Shown: piece after piece, positions 51,940-64,000 of the stretch
Position numbering within the stretch: position 1 is the stretch's first letter
Layout: each line of letters starts with the position of its first letter
Source: Volutella citrinella
Taxonomy: Eukaryota; Ascomycota; Sordariomycetes; Hypocreales; Nectriaceae
NCBI GenBank assembly: GCA_034401135.1
Contig: JAWZSP010000001.1
Coordinates: 5,394,001 to 5,458,000, forward strand
DNA length: 64,000 nucleotides
Reading direction: 5' to 3'
Program-made: the position numbers and the translations under genes
The notes under the pieces: model-generated
What the model saw: the letters and a program-made list of their open reading frames with translations, nothing else
Database searches by the model: none
What the model was told of the DNA's origin: nothing

Positions 51940-54514
51940 ATGGCGCCCATCAACCTGGCTCTGAACGGGTCACACGAACAGCTGCACCTCCATCTTGTTG
52001 TAGGTGTATTTTTCAGGTCTGCTTTCAAGTTCTTAGCTGACCCATGTGCGCACAGTCAGATGAGGATTCCGTGTACGAACAAGATATTCTTCGCGACCCC
52101 GGCAGCATCAAGCCCTGGCTGGCATACATTGAGTTCAAAACCCGGCATGGAAGCATTTTGGAGCAATCCTTCGTCATGGAACGAGCATGCACACAACTGC
52201 CCCGTTCATACAAGCTATGGAAGCTGGTAGATATTATCCGACCCTCGACGAGAAGCAAGACTAACATTGGTAGTACCTCTCATTCCGCGTCAAACATGTG
52301 GTGAAACTGAACGCCGCCGTCTTTGCTCCCGAGTTTCGAAAAGTAAATGCGCTCTTCGAAAAGGCTCTCATACTGCTGAACAAAATGCCACGAATATGGG
52401 AAATGTACCTCAGATTTCTCACCCAGCAACCCGTTGTCACCCTTACCCGAAGGACCTTCGACCGTGCACTCAGGGCGCTTCCGATCACACAGCACAATAG
52501 AATATGGGCAATCTATCGACCGTTCGCGAATGCGGCAGCTGGGCAGACGGCCGTCAAGATTTGGAGGCGCTATGTACAAGCCCACCCAGAGGACATGGAG
52601 GATTTTATCGAGCTGCTGGTCGAAACTGGCCATTATACAGAAGCCGCCACCCGATTCATCGAGATTCTAAACAACGCTCGCTTTGTGAGTAAACAAGGGA
52701 AAGGCCATTATGAGATCTGGAGCGAAATGGTTGATTTGCTGGTGGAACATGCGAGCGAGATTGAAATCGGCCATGGCAGTGGACTGGACGCCGAACGAAT
52801 CATCCGCAGCGGAATCGCTCGTTTTGCAGATCAACGAGGGAGACTCTGGGCCGGCCTGGCCACTTTCTGGATTCGAAGAGGAAGTTTTGACCGAGCCCGT
52901 GATGTCTTCGAAGAAGGCATAACCACCGTGATGACAGTCAGAGACTTCACCTTGATCTTTGAGTCTTATGCTGAGTTTGAAGAATCCATCATTGGTGCCC
53001 TGATGGAGGATGCTTCCTCTCGGGCGGAGCATGAGCTGGAGGATGAGGATGCCGACTTCGAGTTGGACATTCGAATGATGCGTTTCGAGCAGCTTATGGA
53101 TCGGCGCCCTTTTCTACTCAACGACGTTCTTCTTCGGCAAAACCCTAACAGTGTTCCAGAATGGGAGAAACGAGTGGCGCTCTGGGGCGACAACAAACGC
53201 GAAGTTGCACAAACCTACACTGATGCCATCGCGGCCATTCAGCCGAAACGAGCTGTCGGCGCATTCCATCAACTATGGGCCAGCTATGCCAAGTTTTACG
53301 AACGCGGTGGCGATTTGAGAAACGCTCGAGTCATCATGGAGAAAGCTGTCAAGGTCCCGTTCAAGTCCGTCGCAGAGCTTGCAGACATGTGGATTGAATG
53401 GGCCGAGATGGAACTACGAAACGAAAACTTCGACGACGCAGTCCGAATCATGGCAAAGGCTGTCCAGGCCCCGAAACGATCAACCGTTGACTACTTTGAT
53501 GAGACGCTCTCACCCCAGCAAAGAGTTCATAAAAGCTGGAAACTTTGGAGCTTTTATGTTGACCTGGTGGAGAGTGTTTCGTCACTGGAGGAGACACAGA
53601 AGGTGTACGAACGAATATTCGAGTTGCGAATCGCTACACCGCAGACTGTCGTAAACTACGCCAACTTGATGGAAGAGAACAAATATTTCGAGGAGTCCTT
53701 CAAGATTTATGAGCGGGGCTTGGATCTTTTCAGCTACCCCGTTGCCTTTGAGTTGTGGAACCTCTACCTGACCAAGGCGGTAGATCGCAAGATCGGCATC
53801 GAACGACTGCGTGACCTATTCGAGCAGGCCGTGGAAGATTGTCCGCCAAAGTTTGCCAAGACTATATATCTCATGTATGGCAACTTGGAGGAGGAGCGTG
53901 GGTTGGCACGACACGCGATGCGAATCTACGAGCGGGCAACGAGGGCGGTTGCAGACGAAGACCGTGCAGATATGTTTAACTTCTACATCACAAAATCTGC
54001 ATCGAATTTCGGACTGCCCTCGACACGACCAATTTATGAACGGGCCATCGCCGCTCTTCCGGACAACGAGGCCAAGGACATGTGCCTGAAGTTTGCCGAT
54101 ATGGAGAAGAGGTTGGGAGAAATCGACAGAGCCCGGGCCATCTATGGCCATGCATCGCAATTCTGCGACCCCCGCACCACGCCTGACTTCTGGACCAAGT
54201 GGGAACAGTTTGAGGTGCACCACGGAAATGAAGACACATACAAGGAAATGCTGCGTATCAAGCGAAGCGTCCAGGCACAGTACAACACAGATGTCAACTT
54301 CATTGCATCGCAGGCTCTGGCACGCGGCCAGCGGCGCCCCGAGGGCGCAGGTGACGGAGAGGACGCTATCGACGCAATGGCAGCTTTGGAGCGACAGGCG
54401 AGGGCCCCACAGGGTTTCGTGGTGTCGAGCTCGGCAGTCAAGGTTGGGGACACGGTCCCGATGGCAATCACTTCCAACCCAGATGCCATTGAAATCGATG
54501 GACTGGATGATTAA
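51940..54514 (+). CDS. SYF1: Pre-mRNA splicing factor Syf1 (XAB2 family)
   Basis: Syf1 is a HAT-repeat scaffold of the NineTeen complex that holds the active spliceosome together. Three exons (51,940-51,999; 52,056-52,226; 52,274-54,514) give 823 residues. Introns: 56 bp (GTAGGT...GCACAG, branch GCTGAC) and 47 bp (GTAGAT...GGTAG, branch ACTAAC). After a short N-terminus the protein reads DSVYEQDILRDPGSIKPWL, the family's conserved start, followed by many HAT repeats (W-x-x-Y/F and aromatic-E-R patterns such as RIWEMYLRF, KLWSFYVDLVES, AMRIYERA). A acidic insert (ELEDEDADFELD) falls near the middle. It ends with APQGFVVSS and an acidic tail (IEIDGLDD) typical of fungal Syf1. The start at 51,940 is the only ATG that leads into the first splice site in phase 0; ATG 52,044 could serve as an alternative start if the first intron is retained. 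Stop is 138 bp from the next, convergent gene. Confidence 0.92.
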
Positions 54515-54652
54515 TGCTTATTCGCAGATGAAGCGCACAACGAGTTGAATTTGGATGTGCTAGGTTCTGTAGTACAAATGATACAATCTCATATCGAGTT
54601 CCCATCAGGCGTCAGGCAGTGGGAGCGGTTCCGGCAGGGGTTCTCGGTTTCC

Positions 54653-55001
54653 CTACTTCTTTCCTCCATTCATCTCGGCAATCTTGGCATGGTACCTTTC
54701 TGCGTAGTTTTTATCGACGTGGCCGTCTCGCGAGCTAGGGGTGGCATAGATTGAACCCTTTCGCTTCTGGAACCGGCTGGGGGGCACCTTGCTGGCGTCT
54801 GGGATTGGTTGTCAGTAAGCTTTTTGACGAGGAGGATGTTGACGGACAGAAGGTGGGGAGGGGGGGGAAGGTCGAGCTGTACTCACCCCATTCATCACTT
54901 AGTCGACGGTCTCGCGTGGTGTTTGTGGTTTGGGCCTCGGGCATGGTCATTTGGGCGGTATCGGCGACAGGCGCCTCCTGTTGGTTCATGTTTGGATCCA
55001 T
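54653..55001 (-). CDS. Small conserved fungal protein of unknown function, 86 aa
   Basis: Two exons, 55,001-54,887 and 54,798-54,653, joined by an 88-bp intron (GTGAGT...CCCAG), give 86 residues. The N-terminal half is Gln/Thr-rich and probably disordered (MDPNMNQQEAPVADTAQM). The C-terminal half is basic and looks conserved: DASKVPPSRFQKRKGSIYAT, then SSRDGHVDKNYAERYHAKI and a GGKK end. Proteins with this PPSRFQKRKGSI pattern occur widely in filamentous fungi as hypothetical proteins; I know of no assigned role. There is no signal peptide or membrane span. The frame is interrupted only by the canonical intron, which supports a real gene. Confidence 0.75.
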
Positions 55002-57093
55002 GGTTGCTGGGCTGGAGCGATGGTAAATGGTAGCAGGATAACCTCTGTCGGTTGTTGATGGTTGTTTTGTAAGGGGCAAGATGGCAAGAAGGGAGCCGGG
55101 ATTGTAATTGAGTAAAGCAGCTGTCAAGGTGCCTGATAGGGCTCTATATGTACCGGCATGATAGCCTCATTGAAGCTGGTGGCAGCGAGGGTTTACCCCG
55201 CAAACTTTGGGTCTCTTGGGGCGATCAAGAAGCCGTGGCTCGCTCGCGGGAGACAACGCCTCCAGGCATCGGGCTGGCGGGTATGTGTGATTGCGCCACC
55301 CATTGGTCGTCAGCATCATCCAATGGCTCATCAAGAGCGAATTTCGTGGCGCAGGATCTTGACCATCAAGGGTTGCCATTGACGTCACGGTGATGGTCAC
55401 GATGGGAGGTCCAGGCTAGCCTAACGACGAGCTGGCGCTGAGTTGGGCGGCTCGCTACACAGATGTCGTCGCCATCTGGGTGGTCACGCCGGACGCCTCA
55501 CCCTTCTCGCCCCCGTGTGCGTCACAGCCAGCGACTGGATAATTAGACTCTCGGACCTAGCCTAGACCAGGGTTGCATCAGGGGGCTGAGCAACCACCCG
55601 CAAAACGCATTTTGGGCGAGGGGAGGTTCGTCGGCCCTGGGGCCTAGACCGGGGACCTCGCAACGGTATCAGCCATGACGACGAGTGGCGATCTGCGTCA
55701 AGAGATCCGGCTGGGAGATACCCCACGGCTGGTTCGCAGAAGTGGCACCTCAGTGTGTGGGGTATAGGCCCGAGTAGTGCGTACTTGCCTCCGACGCAAC
55801 GCTCTTGGGTGGCTCGGAGGTTATGATGATGGAGGAATGGCATTCGTATTGCTCTGACGACGACTTATGCCGGGAAAGTTAAGGTAGTCGATGTACCTCT
55901 AACTACTACGAAGTAGTAGCTGCCCACGCTCAACTCGATGGAGGACACTACTCTACGCACCTCCTTGGTATTCAACCCCGTGCAAGTGCTGGGGCGCTTC
56001 CAATTACTACGAGGGCGAGTTGGTTACTTGCCATTCACCAAAAATATGCCAGCTCCGACTGGCGAGGTTGTCAGCAGGACTGCTAGCAAACTCAGGACAA
56101 AGCATCCGGACTCGTCACAGCGAATGATGCAGGTTTAGAGTTTAGCCCGAAACTGCGCCTTTGACCATGGTTAGCGTCCGCTAGTCCAGGCTGTGCTCTA
56201 GGGCGAGGTCTATCAGTCTCGTCCGTCAGTCTTGAACCATCGATCGTATCGCCTGGTCCAATCTCAGAGCAGTGCGACCCAGGCAACAGAGTAGTGGTTG
56301 CGTCGCTGCGGGCGTGGCTATCGGGATTTCACCTGATGATCCCACGTGGGTAGGGTGGTCTGGATAGCTAGAGAGCTTCAAGCCAGATGTGTGACTGTGG
56401 CTTGAGTGCCTGGTTGCACCGGAGATGTCATCGAAACTCAGACTACAAAGTACAACGCCTCAGTGGTGGCGCTGCACACTCGCTGATGCTGCGACAGCAT
56501 TACCGGTGTTGGAGGCTCTGCACAGGGCAACGGTTCTGGATCCCCTGGCACACGCAAGACGGCGTCTAATTACCGGCTAGATCTCATTTGGGCGTCAAAG
56601 TTGTAGATGCATCCGTAAGGTAGTGCAAAACATGACTCCCATGATGCGGGGCGGGCCTGCGGGTCCTTAGGAGGGAGTCACAGGGCTGACTGATATGTCG
56701 TATCCCTTTTCCTTGCTCACTGCCTTTAGCTTTGGTACCTGAAACAAGTCAATGGTAGGTTATCAGCGGGTTTCTGAAGTCGCTGGCCTGGGCCTGCGTG
56801 AAAACGGACAAATGGCCAAGCAATGGAAGTGAGTTGAAAATGGGCGGCGGTCCAGGTACCTAATACCCATTGAAGGCAACTGCGCAGCGGGGACTGCTGC
56901 TGCCTCCGCCATTCCCACTCTCCTCTCCTCCCTCAGCCAATGAAGGACACACATTACCACAGTCATCACCTCGACATCTCCAGTCAACCTCACAGTCGAG
57001 AGCCTCCTCGGTGTGACTAACCCCAACCCAGTGCCTGCCCGATAGCAGGGCAAGCATTATTCACCGGGCGCATCCCATGTTCTGGGTCCCCAT
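55002..57093. other. 2.1-kb gene-poor interval
   Basis: Balanced base composition and only short overlapping frames without family resemblance or splice continuity. A short perfect hairpin (CTACTAC-GAA-GTAGTAG) lies at 55,903-55,919. The last 250 bp before 57,094 are C/T-rich, as in many fungal promoters. No tRNA-like box B was found. It may hold the two divergent promoters and a long leader of the next gene. Confidence 0.5.
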
Positions 57094-58960
57094 ATGCTCC
57101 CACGAATACGTCGTCCCGGTTTGGTGATGAAGAGGAAGCTCGAGACATTCCTGACTGAAAAACCGTTGCAACAACCACCAACTAGGCCAGTTGCAACTGC
57201 AACTGCCACTATCCCAGTCGCTGCACCCGCCTCGCCCCTACCAGCCCTATCACGCCCACTCACGTCAAAACCTTTGGCCATGTCGCGGCTGACCATCGAG
57301 CTCACTGCGCGCGAGCAGCGGCTTCGCAGTCTGCTCCTCGACGTGGCTGAATCAATCAACGAGGCTGGCCACGCTCCTGAGCCAGTCATCCTGAGATGGG
57401 CTGGAGGATGGGTCCGTGACAGACTGCTCAACATCGAAAGCCATGACATTGACGTCGCAATCAACGCAATGACGGGAGTTCCATTTGCGCAGCACATGTG
57501 CGTGTACTGCGAGCGCCCTGAAGCCATGGCCAAGCACAACATTGGACCCGATGACATTGGAAGCTTGCACAATGTGGCTCGCAACCCGGACAAATCAAAG
57601 CATCTGGAGACCGCCATGGTCAAAATGTTTGGGCTCGATCTGGACTTTGTCAACCTTCGAAAGGAGACGTATACGGAGGATAGCCGGAACCCTCAAATGG
57701 AGTTTGGGACTGCCGAAGAGGATGCCTTTCGCCGTGACGCCACCGTGAACGCGCTGTTCTACAACCTCCATACTGACGAGATCGAGGATTTAACTGGTGG
57801 CCTCCGTGACATGGCTGATAAGGTCATTAGAACGCCACTTGAGCCCTTCCAGACCTTCATGGACGATCCCCTCCGCGTCTTGCGGCTGGTTCGCTTCGCG
57901 AGTCGGCTTCAGTATACCATTGATCCAACCACCCAGCAGTACATGGCGGATGAGCGAGTTCTCGAGGCATTGCGGGCGAAGATCAGCCGCGAGCGGGTTG
58001 GTATTGAACTGGAGAAGATGCTCAAAGGTGCGTGCCTGCTATTGACGCTCTCCCACAAGCATCCACAATGACTGATTGTCCACTCTAGGAGACCACCCCC
58101 TCGACTCATTGATTCTTATCAACAGGCTGGAGCTGTACGCGGCAATCTTTACAGACCCCGCCAACGACTCACTGGCCCAACCCGATATTTCTCGGTGGGC
58201 AGTGGCTTACGAGTGCCTGGACGAGCTGCTGCGGCAGGATGATAAGGCATCACTCGGAAAGTTCCTGGTCCAGACAGACGAGGCACGATACTTTGCTTGG
58301 AACCTCGCCGCACTATGTCCCTGGATGACTGTGGATGACCCCCCGGACAAAAAACGAAAGCCCAACGCCCCACCGCCTGTCTCTGTTGTGGCTCGCGAAG
58401 GCTTCCGAGCACCGAACAAGCTCTCAGATATCCTGACAGCATCGTATCGGAATCGCCATGAGATCATGACGCTGAAAGAGGCTGTGTGCCAGAAGGCGTC
58501 TTGCATCAACGAGAGAGACCGATTTGGTATGGCCATTAGGCGGTGGGACGTGCCGATGGGAGCCTGGAGGCTGCAGTTGCTAAATGCGATACTGGTAGAA
58601 GCCATGGAACTTCTACCCGAATGGAAAGCCGCAGATGACAAAGGTGCGTGCCAATGCTCCGAAATCCCAATTGTCCCCGATGGCAGCTTACAACGGTATT
58701 TAGTGCGGCAGGACTTCCTCGCCGGATGGCAGGTATTCGTGGACCACCTAGCAACGTTGGACCTCCTTGATGCCCCATCTTTGAAACGCATTCTTGATGG
58801 GCGACAGCTTGCACAGGCGCTTGGGGTCCGGCCTGGGAAGTGGACTGGAAAGGCCCTGGACGTGGTTGTGGCATGGCAGTTTCGAAACCCGAACGAGAGC
58901 GACCCAAGAGGCGCCATTGAAGAAGTCCAAAAGCGGAGAGCTGAGCTCGGTATTAGTTGA
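57094..58960 (+). CDS. CCA1: CCA-adding tRNA nucleotidyltransferase
   Basis: Adds or repairs the 3' CCA of tRNAs in nucleus/cytosol and mitochondria. Exons 57,094-58,027, 58,089-58,643 and 58,704-58,960 give 581 residues. Intron 1 is GTGCGT...CTCTAG (61 bp). Intron 2 (60 bp, GTGCGT...TTTAG) keeps the frame open if retained, so it is probable rather than proven. Class II signature: GGWVRD at 104-109, catalytic DID at 118-120, a LDLDFVNLRKETY strand, RRDATVNALFYN, and DPLRVLRLVRFASRL. The first 60 residues are Arg/Lys/Pro/Ala-rich without acidic clusters and look like a mitochondrial presequence. A second ATG at 57,280 (MSRLTIELTAREQRL) lies just before the conserved fold, as in yeast CCA1, where alternative starts supply different compartments. 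Confidence 0.92.
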
Positions 58961-59513
58961 AGAATTGTTCCTGATCATGCTCCTGGAGATGGCACGAGTA
59001 AGGATGGACCTTTTTTCTTTGCCGGCTCATTTGAGACCCGGGCTGGAACTGCAACACTACCTTCAGGCATAACGGCGTAAATAGACTGGAAATGGACAAG
59101 AAATAAAACACCATGATTCACTTGCTGAATAGACGCTGTTGTTTGCCTTCAACTCTGAAACTTGCACGATTTCGGCTCCTGCTTCACCTTCTCAGATCAG
59201 GCTGGTTCTCTTGTGTACTCCGTCGTGTCCTGCGCTGCACAAGACAATTGGTGCATCTTGTAGACAAATCATTTCCCTGTCATGTCCTATACCGCTCCTA
59301 TGAGGAGACGTGATTAATTGACGCTTTTTGGTGGAAAGTACAACAATCGATTCCAAAGTGCTCCTGGCGCAACATGTCTGACTGGGAGTGGAGGGCGCCA
59401 AGTTAGGTACCTCCCTAGGCACCTGCAGGTGCCCACTAACTTCAAGTTAGCAACCACCTTTCTACTCAGTGCAAACACCTCCACTCTCCATCGTTTACGC
59501 ACGCCACGGCACC
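58961..59513. other. Intergenic between CCA1 and TTI2
   Basis: About 550 bp. It contains a 16-bp perfect palindrome, GGCACCTGCAGGTGCC, at 59,418-59,433, with GGTACC and CCTAGG nearby, about 85 bp before the TTI2 start. No coding frame is recognised. Confidence 0.5.
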
Positions 59514-61312
59514 ATGGCTTCACTGCTGGGGGCAGGCAATACCAAAAAACTCAACGCCATCGTGCCAGGTCTGTAGAACAAATGGCCCGCTTGTCCGTGG
59601 AGCGCTGGCTGACTTGACCTATTGCTCAGGCACCGCCCAGATCAGCCTCGATGATTTAGAAGAAGAGTTGCGAACAAGGGTAAGCAGATTCCCTTGGACT
59701 TTACCGCCGTTGAGTCTTGTTCAAAAGGAGAGAAACTAAATAGCACCCAAGAATAGCCGCGAAAATCTTCTCAAGGCTTTCTTCTTCCTGTCAAACACGG
59801 GCCGGGTGGACACCGATTCGCTTGGCAAGGAGGTGCTTGACGAGTCCTTGCTTGCCATTGTTGAAATCGTCAGCAGAAACCTCACGCCTGATATGCTTGA
59901 TAGAGGTGAGGGAAACCACTTTGGCGTGTACGGACTTGACAATGCTCATGCCTCCAGACTGGGAACGTATTTCCTCCGTCGCCGAAGCCGCACTTGCCTG
60001 CCTCCACTTGCTCTCGTCACAATGGGCTCAAACATTCAACGACGCTGTATTACTCAGGATCACTGCCTACACCGAGCCCTCCAACCCATGGAGCACCGAA
60101 GCAGCCGCGCCAGTTGCAGCTGGTCTCCTCTCAGCACAGCTGAACGCGTCTCGGCTTTCCGACTTCATTGTTGGCCCTGTTCTTGGATCCTTTATCCGCC
60201 AGCTCTTTTCCAAGGCTTCGTCTGGCTCTAGGGTTACGGCTTCTGGTAGACCCTCGCACTATGAAGTCGGGGGACGACCTGAGCAGTCCCAGTCGGAGCC
60301 GTCGTGGAAGACAACTGCTCCTTGGGCAGTGGCAACTCTACAGTGGGCTGTCCGTGAATCCGATGTGAGTTGCTGTATTTCTCGAATGACACACCCAACG
60401 TACAGGCTAACTCCATGTGCCCAATAGACTGATCTCGTGCAAAACTCCTGGTACCTCTTCACGCCTGCGTTGATGGCAATGGTGGAAGATGACAGCTTGC
60501 AAGTGAGGGCGCAGGGACTAGGGATCCTTGCGTTATTTGTGAGTAGATGCCCTGCCCGAGTACTTCGAGACTCTGGTATCGGCAACGTCTTTGAAGACGC
60601 TACCTTCCCAGCCCTGCTTCTCCTCCCTAGCATCACGCCGGAAGAAGAGTCTGTGGAAATTCTAGTGCCCGCGTTCGAGGTGCTCGTTAATCTGGCCAAA
60701 GCCCATACGAAGCGAGAAGACATGGATCGTCGGCGACTCTTGGACAAGACACTCAGAGATGGCGTCTTGGCAGCATTCTTTCATGCAGCCCAGTACCCCA
60801 AAGTCGTCGAAGTTCTGATGCGGACCACGGCGACCATAGTGGATTGCCTAGGCATATACGCCGTCAAGCATCTGGAGGTAAGGGGGGGAAATCGCCATCC
60901 TATAGCTTCATCCATCATCTTCTGTTCGTGTACAAGCTAGCTAACTAAACCGCCCTAGGCTCTCTTGTCGACAATATCATCTGTTCTGTCGGATCCCTTT
61001 GCACCCTCACACCCCCCATCCGCTATTGCGGCTACCTACGCCCTGCGCTCTACCCTGACTAGTTGCTGGCCAAGGCTGCAGGAGAATAAGCGGATAGAAC
61101 AGATCATCAGCACCCTGGCCCTTTGTTGGCTCAATGTCAACGACAAGGGGGCCGTCGCCTCCGCTTCAGGAAGTGCGGCTACTCTCTCCCACGAGCTTCA
61201 GCTTACGTCACAGACGTTGCAATGCCTTTGGTCTCAGGAGGGCCAGGGGCCACCGCCAAGGCTTGGTGAAGTTGTGGCCAAGGAACCGCGATTAGCACGA
61301 CTCTTCTCATAG
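59514..61312 (+). CDS. TTI2: Tti2 family protein (TELO2-interacting protein 2)
   Basis: Tti2 with Tel2 and Tti1 forms the TTT co-chaperone that matures PI3K-like kinases (TOR, ATM/ATR types) and is part of fungal ASTRA. Six exons: 59,514-59,568; 59,630-59,679; 59,752-59,905; 59,958-60,364; 60,428-60,877; 60,959-61,312, giving 489 residues. Intron borders are canonical (donors GTCTGT, GTAAGC, GTGAGG, GTGAGT, GTAAGG), several with CTAAC branches. The identifying block is exon 5: a helical MAMVEDDSLQVRAQGLGILA segment, then a VLRDSGIGNVFEDATFPALL stretch and LPSITPEEESVEI, the conserved Tti2 C-terminal pattern. The rest is alpha-helical, Leu/Ala-rich, with no catalytic motif. The start ATG at 59,514 begins MASLLGAGNTKKLNAIVPG. 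Stop is 72 bp from the convergent FIG4 stop. Confidence 0.85.
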
Positions 61313-61384
61313 TTCCGCTTGCAATTTGAGAATGGGTGGTTTAGTTGGATGGGATCCATGTTGGGTTGGCGTTGAGTTCCCCCC

Positions 61385-64000
61385 TCAGTCGAACGGTTGC
61401 TGCTTGAAGAAGGACTTTCCACGTAACCACTTCCTATAGGCCTTGTATCTCTTCTTTGGTCCGTCCTCTTCAGTCACTGTTAGTGGATTCTCTCCCACTT
61501 TTAGCAGCTCAGCATAGACATCCAACTCCTCCTCTGTTCCCGTCACCATCAGCCCCTCGTCCTGCCAACCGCCATTGATATATCCTTGGTATTCAGACGA
61601 GTCGATATCCAGAGGAGTGTCGCTGGAAACCACCAAGGGGAGGTTTTGCGGGTGCTTTATGTATCTTTCATAATCCTCGGCCTCCTGTTCGTTCACAGAT
61701 GGGTTCAGTGAGTCGTTCACGGCCTTTGTAAAGGTCCACTGCGCAGCCTTTGACTTTTCCAGGGGAGTTGGCTTCAGCTTTGGGCTTCCCTCCTGTGCAG
61801 CCTGAACGGCTTCTGGATGACCAGGCTGTCCGATTGCATGGTTCTTGTCGTGCGACGGCTGGAGCCAACGTTGTAGCGAGATGCCTTTGTTTGCGTTTCT
61901 CTGAGAGGACAGCGACGCTTCATCTTCCACGTCGTTTGCGACAGGCCTAGATGGAGCCGGTTGCGGGTCGCCATGCGCGGTGGCTTTCTTGGCCTTCTTC
62001 TTGTCGCTGACTTCGGCGTCCCCTTCCGTGCGTACGCGAAACGGGCTCAGATCGTACCGCCCATCTTGCGTGGACTTGAGAGGAATATATTTGATGGTCG
62101 AGTTCATTTTGTATGCGAACATCTTGGGGAACGAAGATAGCGTAGCGGGCCGATAGTATTCAAGCCAGTAATCGTCAAAAAACTCGGTCGGGTGGGAGCG
62201 GGCAATGTCCCGACTCGGCACGTATGGTGGGATTATTCTCTGGTCCAGCAGTTCAGGCGTGTACCAATTAATATAGTTTCGCTTTGTTCTGGCTAACCAG
62301 TCGCGAGGATCAGCGTGATGGAGGTAATAATCCGTGGAAAGGTCCCAAAGCTTTGGCTGGCCTTGCGAGAAGATGTAGTTTCCCAAGAACAGGTTGTAGG
62401 CCTCTTGGCGCTGACTGTCGAGAAATGAGTTATTGTAGTAGCGCTTGAAGCTCTCAATCATGTCCCTGGAGTGACTAGTCCACTGGTTGATCTTTCGATA
62501 TGTCTCCATTGTGTTGACTAGCTGAGAACCGCCGTATTGCACCGCAATGGTGTCGCCGTGGTCATGCCACATGTGAGTAAAAAGATTGACCGCATCGGTA
62601 TCATACTCTATCGAGGTATTCTCCAGGATGCCGAGGGCATGGAGCTGATAGCCGAGAGCCCGCTTGCCGATGACGAATTGAGCAGCGTTGGTGCGATCAA
62701 GACAATCGATACAATTCGTCCGGGCCACGCCATTTTGAGCAGTCATGCTGCTCGTGAGGCCATCGCCATTCTGGAAAAAGCCTGTTGTTCTAAGAACTTC
62801 TTCGGCGATGAGCTCCAGGTTGCCGATGACATCGCCTCCCCGAACCTTGGAGGCCCGACTCATGTCCCAGGCCTTGTGGAAGATTTTCTTGTCGGCAGGC
62901 AGGAATTGATTCAGGTAGTTGATGGCGTTTGTGTATTCCACAAGGAGCTTCCCTTCGCGTGGGTGGCGCTCCTTGGCTTTTATTAGGTTCAAGACATAGA
63001 TTGGAGCGCCGTACCGCTCAAACAGATTGTCAAAGTGCAACGCGGCCGCACTGTAGAAAGGATCAACCAAGTTGAGCTCAATGGGGGGCTTCGGGGTGAC
63101 ACCGGTACTATCCTGGGTCCAGTAGAGAGGGATACTGCCGCGATGCTGCACGTAGGATGTGTATTGGGGGCTGCAGTAAAGCTGCGGGCCCGGTGCATGG
63201 AACGACGTTGTGAGAGACTCTGCTACGATTTGCTCCGTCTCAACATCGTTGGCGACATAGCCCTACGGGTAATGTTGCGTCAGTTTCGGGATGCGCTAAG
63301 AATCATAGATTGGGATTTCAGACAGAGGAGTAAGCGTTGAACACTTACCAGGTCGTTTGCGCCTCGTTTTAGAAACCGGGCACCCGCAAAGTACCGGGAA
63401 CGCCGCGCAATCACGGTAATGTGGGCAGTGCGGCCGTATATGGAGAGGGCTATGGTCGTGTCAGCAAGCTGCACGGCGGAGATTGGGATTGCTACCCCAG
63501 TGTGGTAGCGGACTAACCGGCTTGGTCAATGTAGCCATGAATGATGGGCCGGCACCAGTCGTAGGGATCTCGCAGGGCAGCCGAGGCGGGCTGGAGCAAA
63601 TAGTCATTCCACACAAACATGGAGTTGAGGTCCTCGTCTGAGGGTGGGAGGATTCCCAAAGCCAGGGCTTCTCGTTCGCGAGAGATGTTGTGTTGGAGAG
63701 TGCGGGTGACGTTGTAGGAGTAGCTGTAGTAGAATGACTTCGTCAAGTCGAGGTTGTTGAGGATACCGAGGAAACGCTGCTCCTCCGTGTTGCGCGGATC
63801 GTGCTTAGTGCGCCCTGGAGTCAAAGGGACCAGTTGAGTGCCCTCGATCTGGTATATGTAATGGCCGCCTACCATGGCGACAGTGCTTTTCTTGGTGATG
63901 AGGAGCATGTAGTAAGGGCCAGTGAATTTGATGAAGCCAAGCAAGCCCCAAGTAGTGCAGCGTAGCTTGATGCCACCGGTGCCGCGATTCCCGTCATCGA
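61385..64000 (-). CDS. FIG4: Polyphosphoinositide phosphatase Fig4 (Sac domain), 5' end outside window
   Basis: Fig4 removes the 5-phosphate from PI(3,5)P2 and, with Vac14 and Fab1, also supports its synthesis on vacuolar/endosomal membranes. Visible exons: 64,000-63,518 (continuing beyond the window), 63,449-63,349 and 63,262-61,385. Introns are GTTAGT...CATAG (branch GCTGAC) and GTAAGT...CCGTAG. About 819 residues are seen; roughly 130-170 N-terminal residues are missing compared with fungal homologues. The Sac catalytic P-loop is intact: [10 protein letters not shown] at about 62,685-62,720. Other landmarks are [20 protein letters not shown] at the window edge, [27 protein letters not shown] and [16 protein letters not shown]. 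The C-terminal 230 residues, beyond the Sac domain, are Lys/Glu/Ser-rich and lower in complexity. Confidence 0.94.

Noticed and set aside
55002..57093. Several short ORFs in the gene-poor interval (for example 55,562-55,843 minus and 56,763-57,053 minus)
   Set aside because: They overlap each other on both strands, show no domain or splice continuity, and look like chance frames in balanced DNA.

Overview
The window comes from a filamentous ascomycete (Pezizomycotina). Genes are compact and GC-balanced, with short introns (47-88 bp, GT...AG, CTRAY-type branch points) and clear ascomycete orthologues. A central block of about 41 kb is almost pure A+T and is made of transposons whose C:G pairs have been turned into T:A. 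That is the signature of repeat-induced point mutation (RIP). A Sordariomycete is my best guess, at low confidence.

Left arm (1-8.2 kb): the 3' end of EXO70; a candidate 37-residue Cys-rich mini-protein gene with its own TATA box; a 1210-residue five-domain RNA end-processing protein (2H phosphoesterase, EEP nuclease, Pol-beta nucleotidyltransferase, poly(A)-polymerase-like central domain, MJ1316 domain); and a broken F-box/DUF6546-like gene whose 5' end fades into the AT-rich block.

Centre (8.2-49.2 kb): no live gene is visible. The readable pieces are (a) a hAT transposon split into two halves 13 kb apart and in opposite orientations, (b) a Ty3/gypsy element 'B' that inserted into that hAT and was then broken by an inversion, (c) a complete 6,982-bp Ty3/gypsy element 'A' with 198-bp LTRs and a 5-bp target duplication, a second internally deleted copy and older relics, (d) one 204-bp solo LTR of family A that is still GC-rich, and (e) several tandem arrays and a perfect 31-bp palindrome. 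The block is either an AT-rich heterochromatic isochore or a regional centromere.

Right arm (49.4-64 kb): housekeeping genes resume within about 175 bp of the block. In order they are a U1A/U2B''-type snRNP protein (+), V-ATPase subunit D VMA8 (-), splicing factor SYF1 (+), a small conserved fungal protein (-), the CCA-adding enzyme (+), TTI2 (+) and the 3' part of FIG4 (-). VMA8 and SYF1 are divergent. SYF1/small protein and TTI2/FIG4 are convergent with 72-138 bp between stops. Two of these genes act in splicing (U1A/U2B'', SYF1) and two in the endolysosomal system (VMA8, FIG4), but nothing suggests co-regulated clusters.

All exon boundaries were read by eye from splice signals and frame continuity. 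Repeat relationships were aligned by eye.
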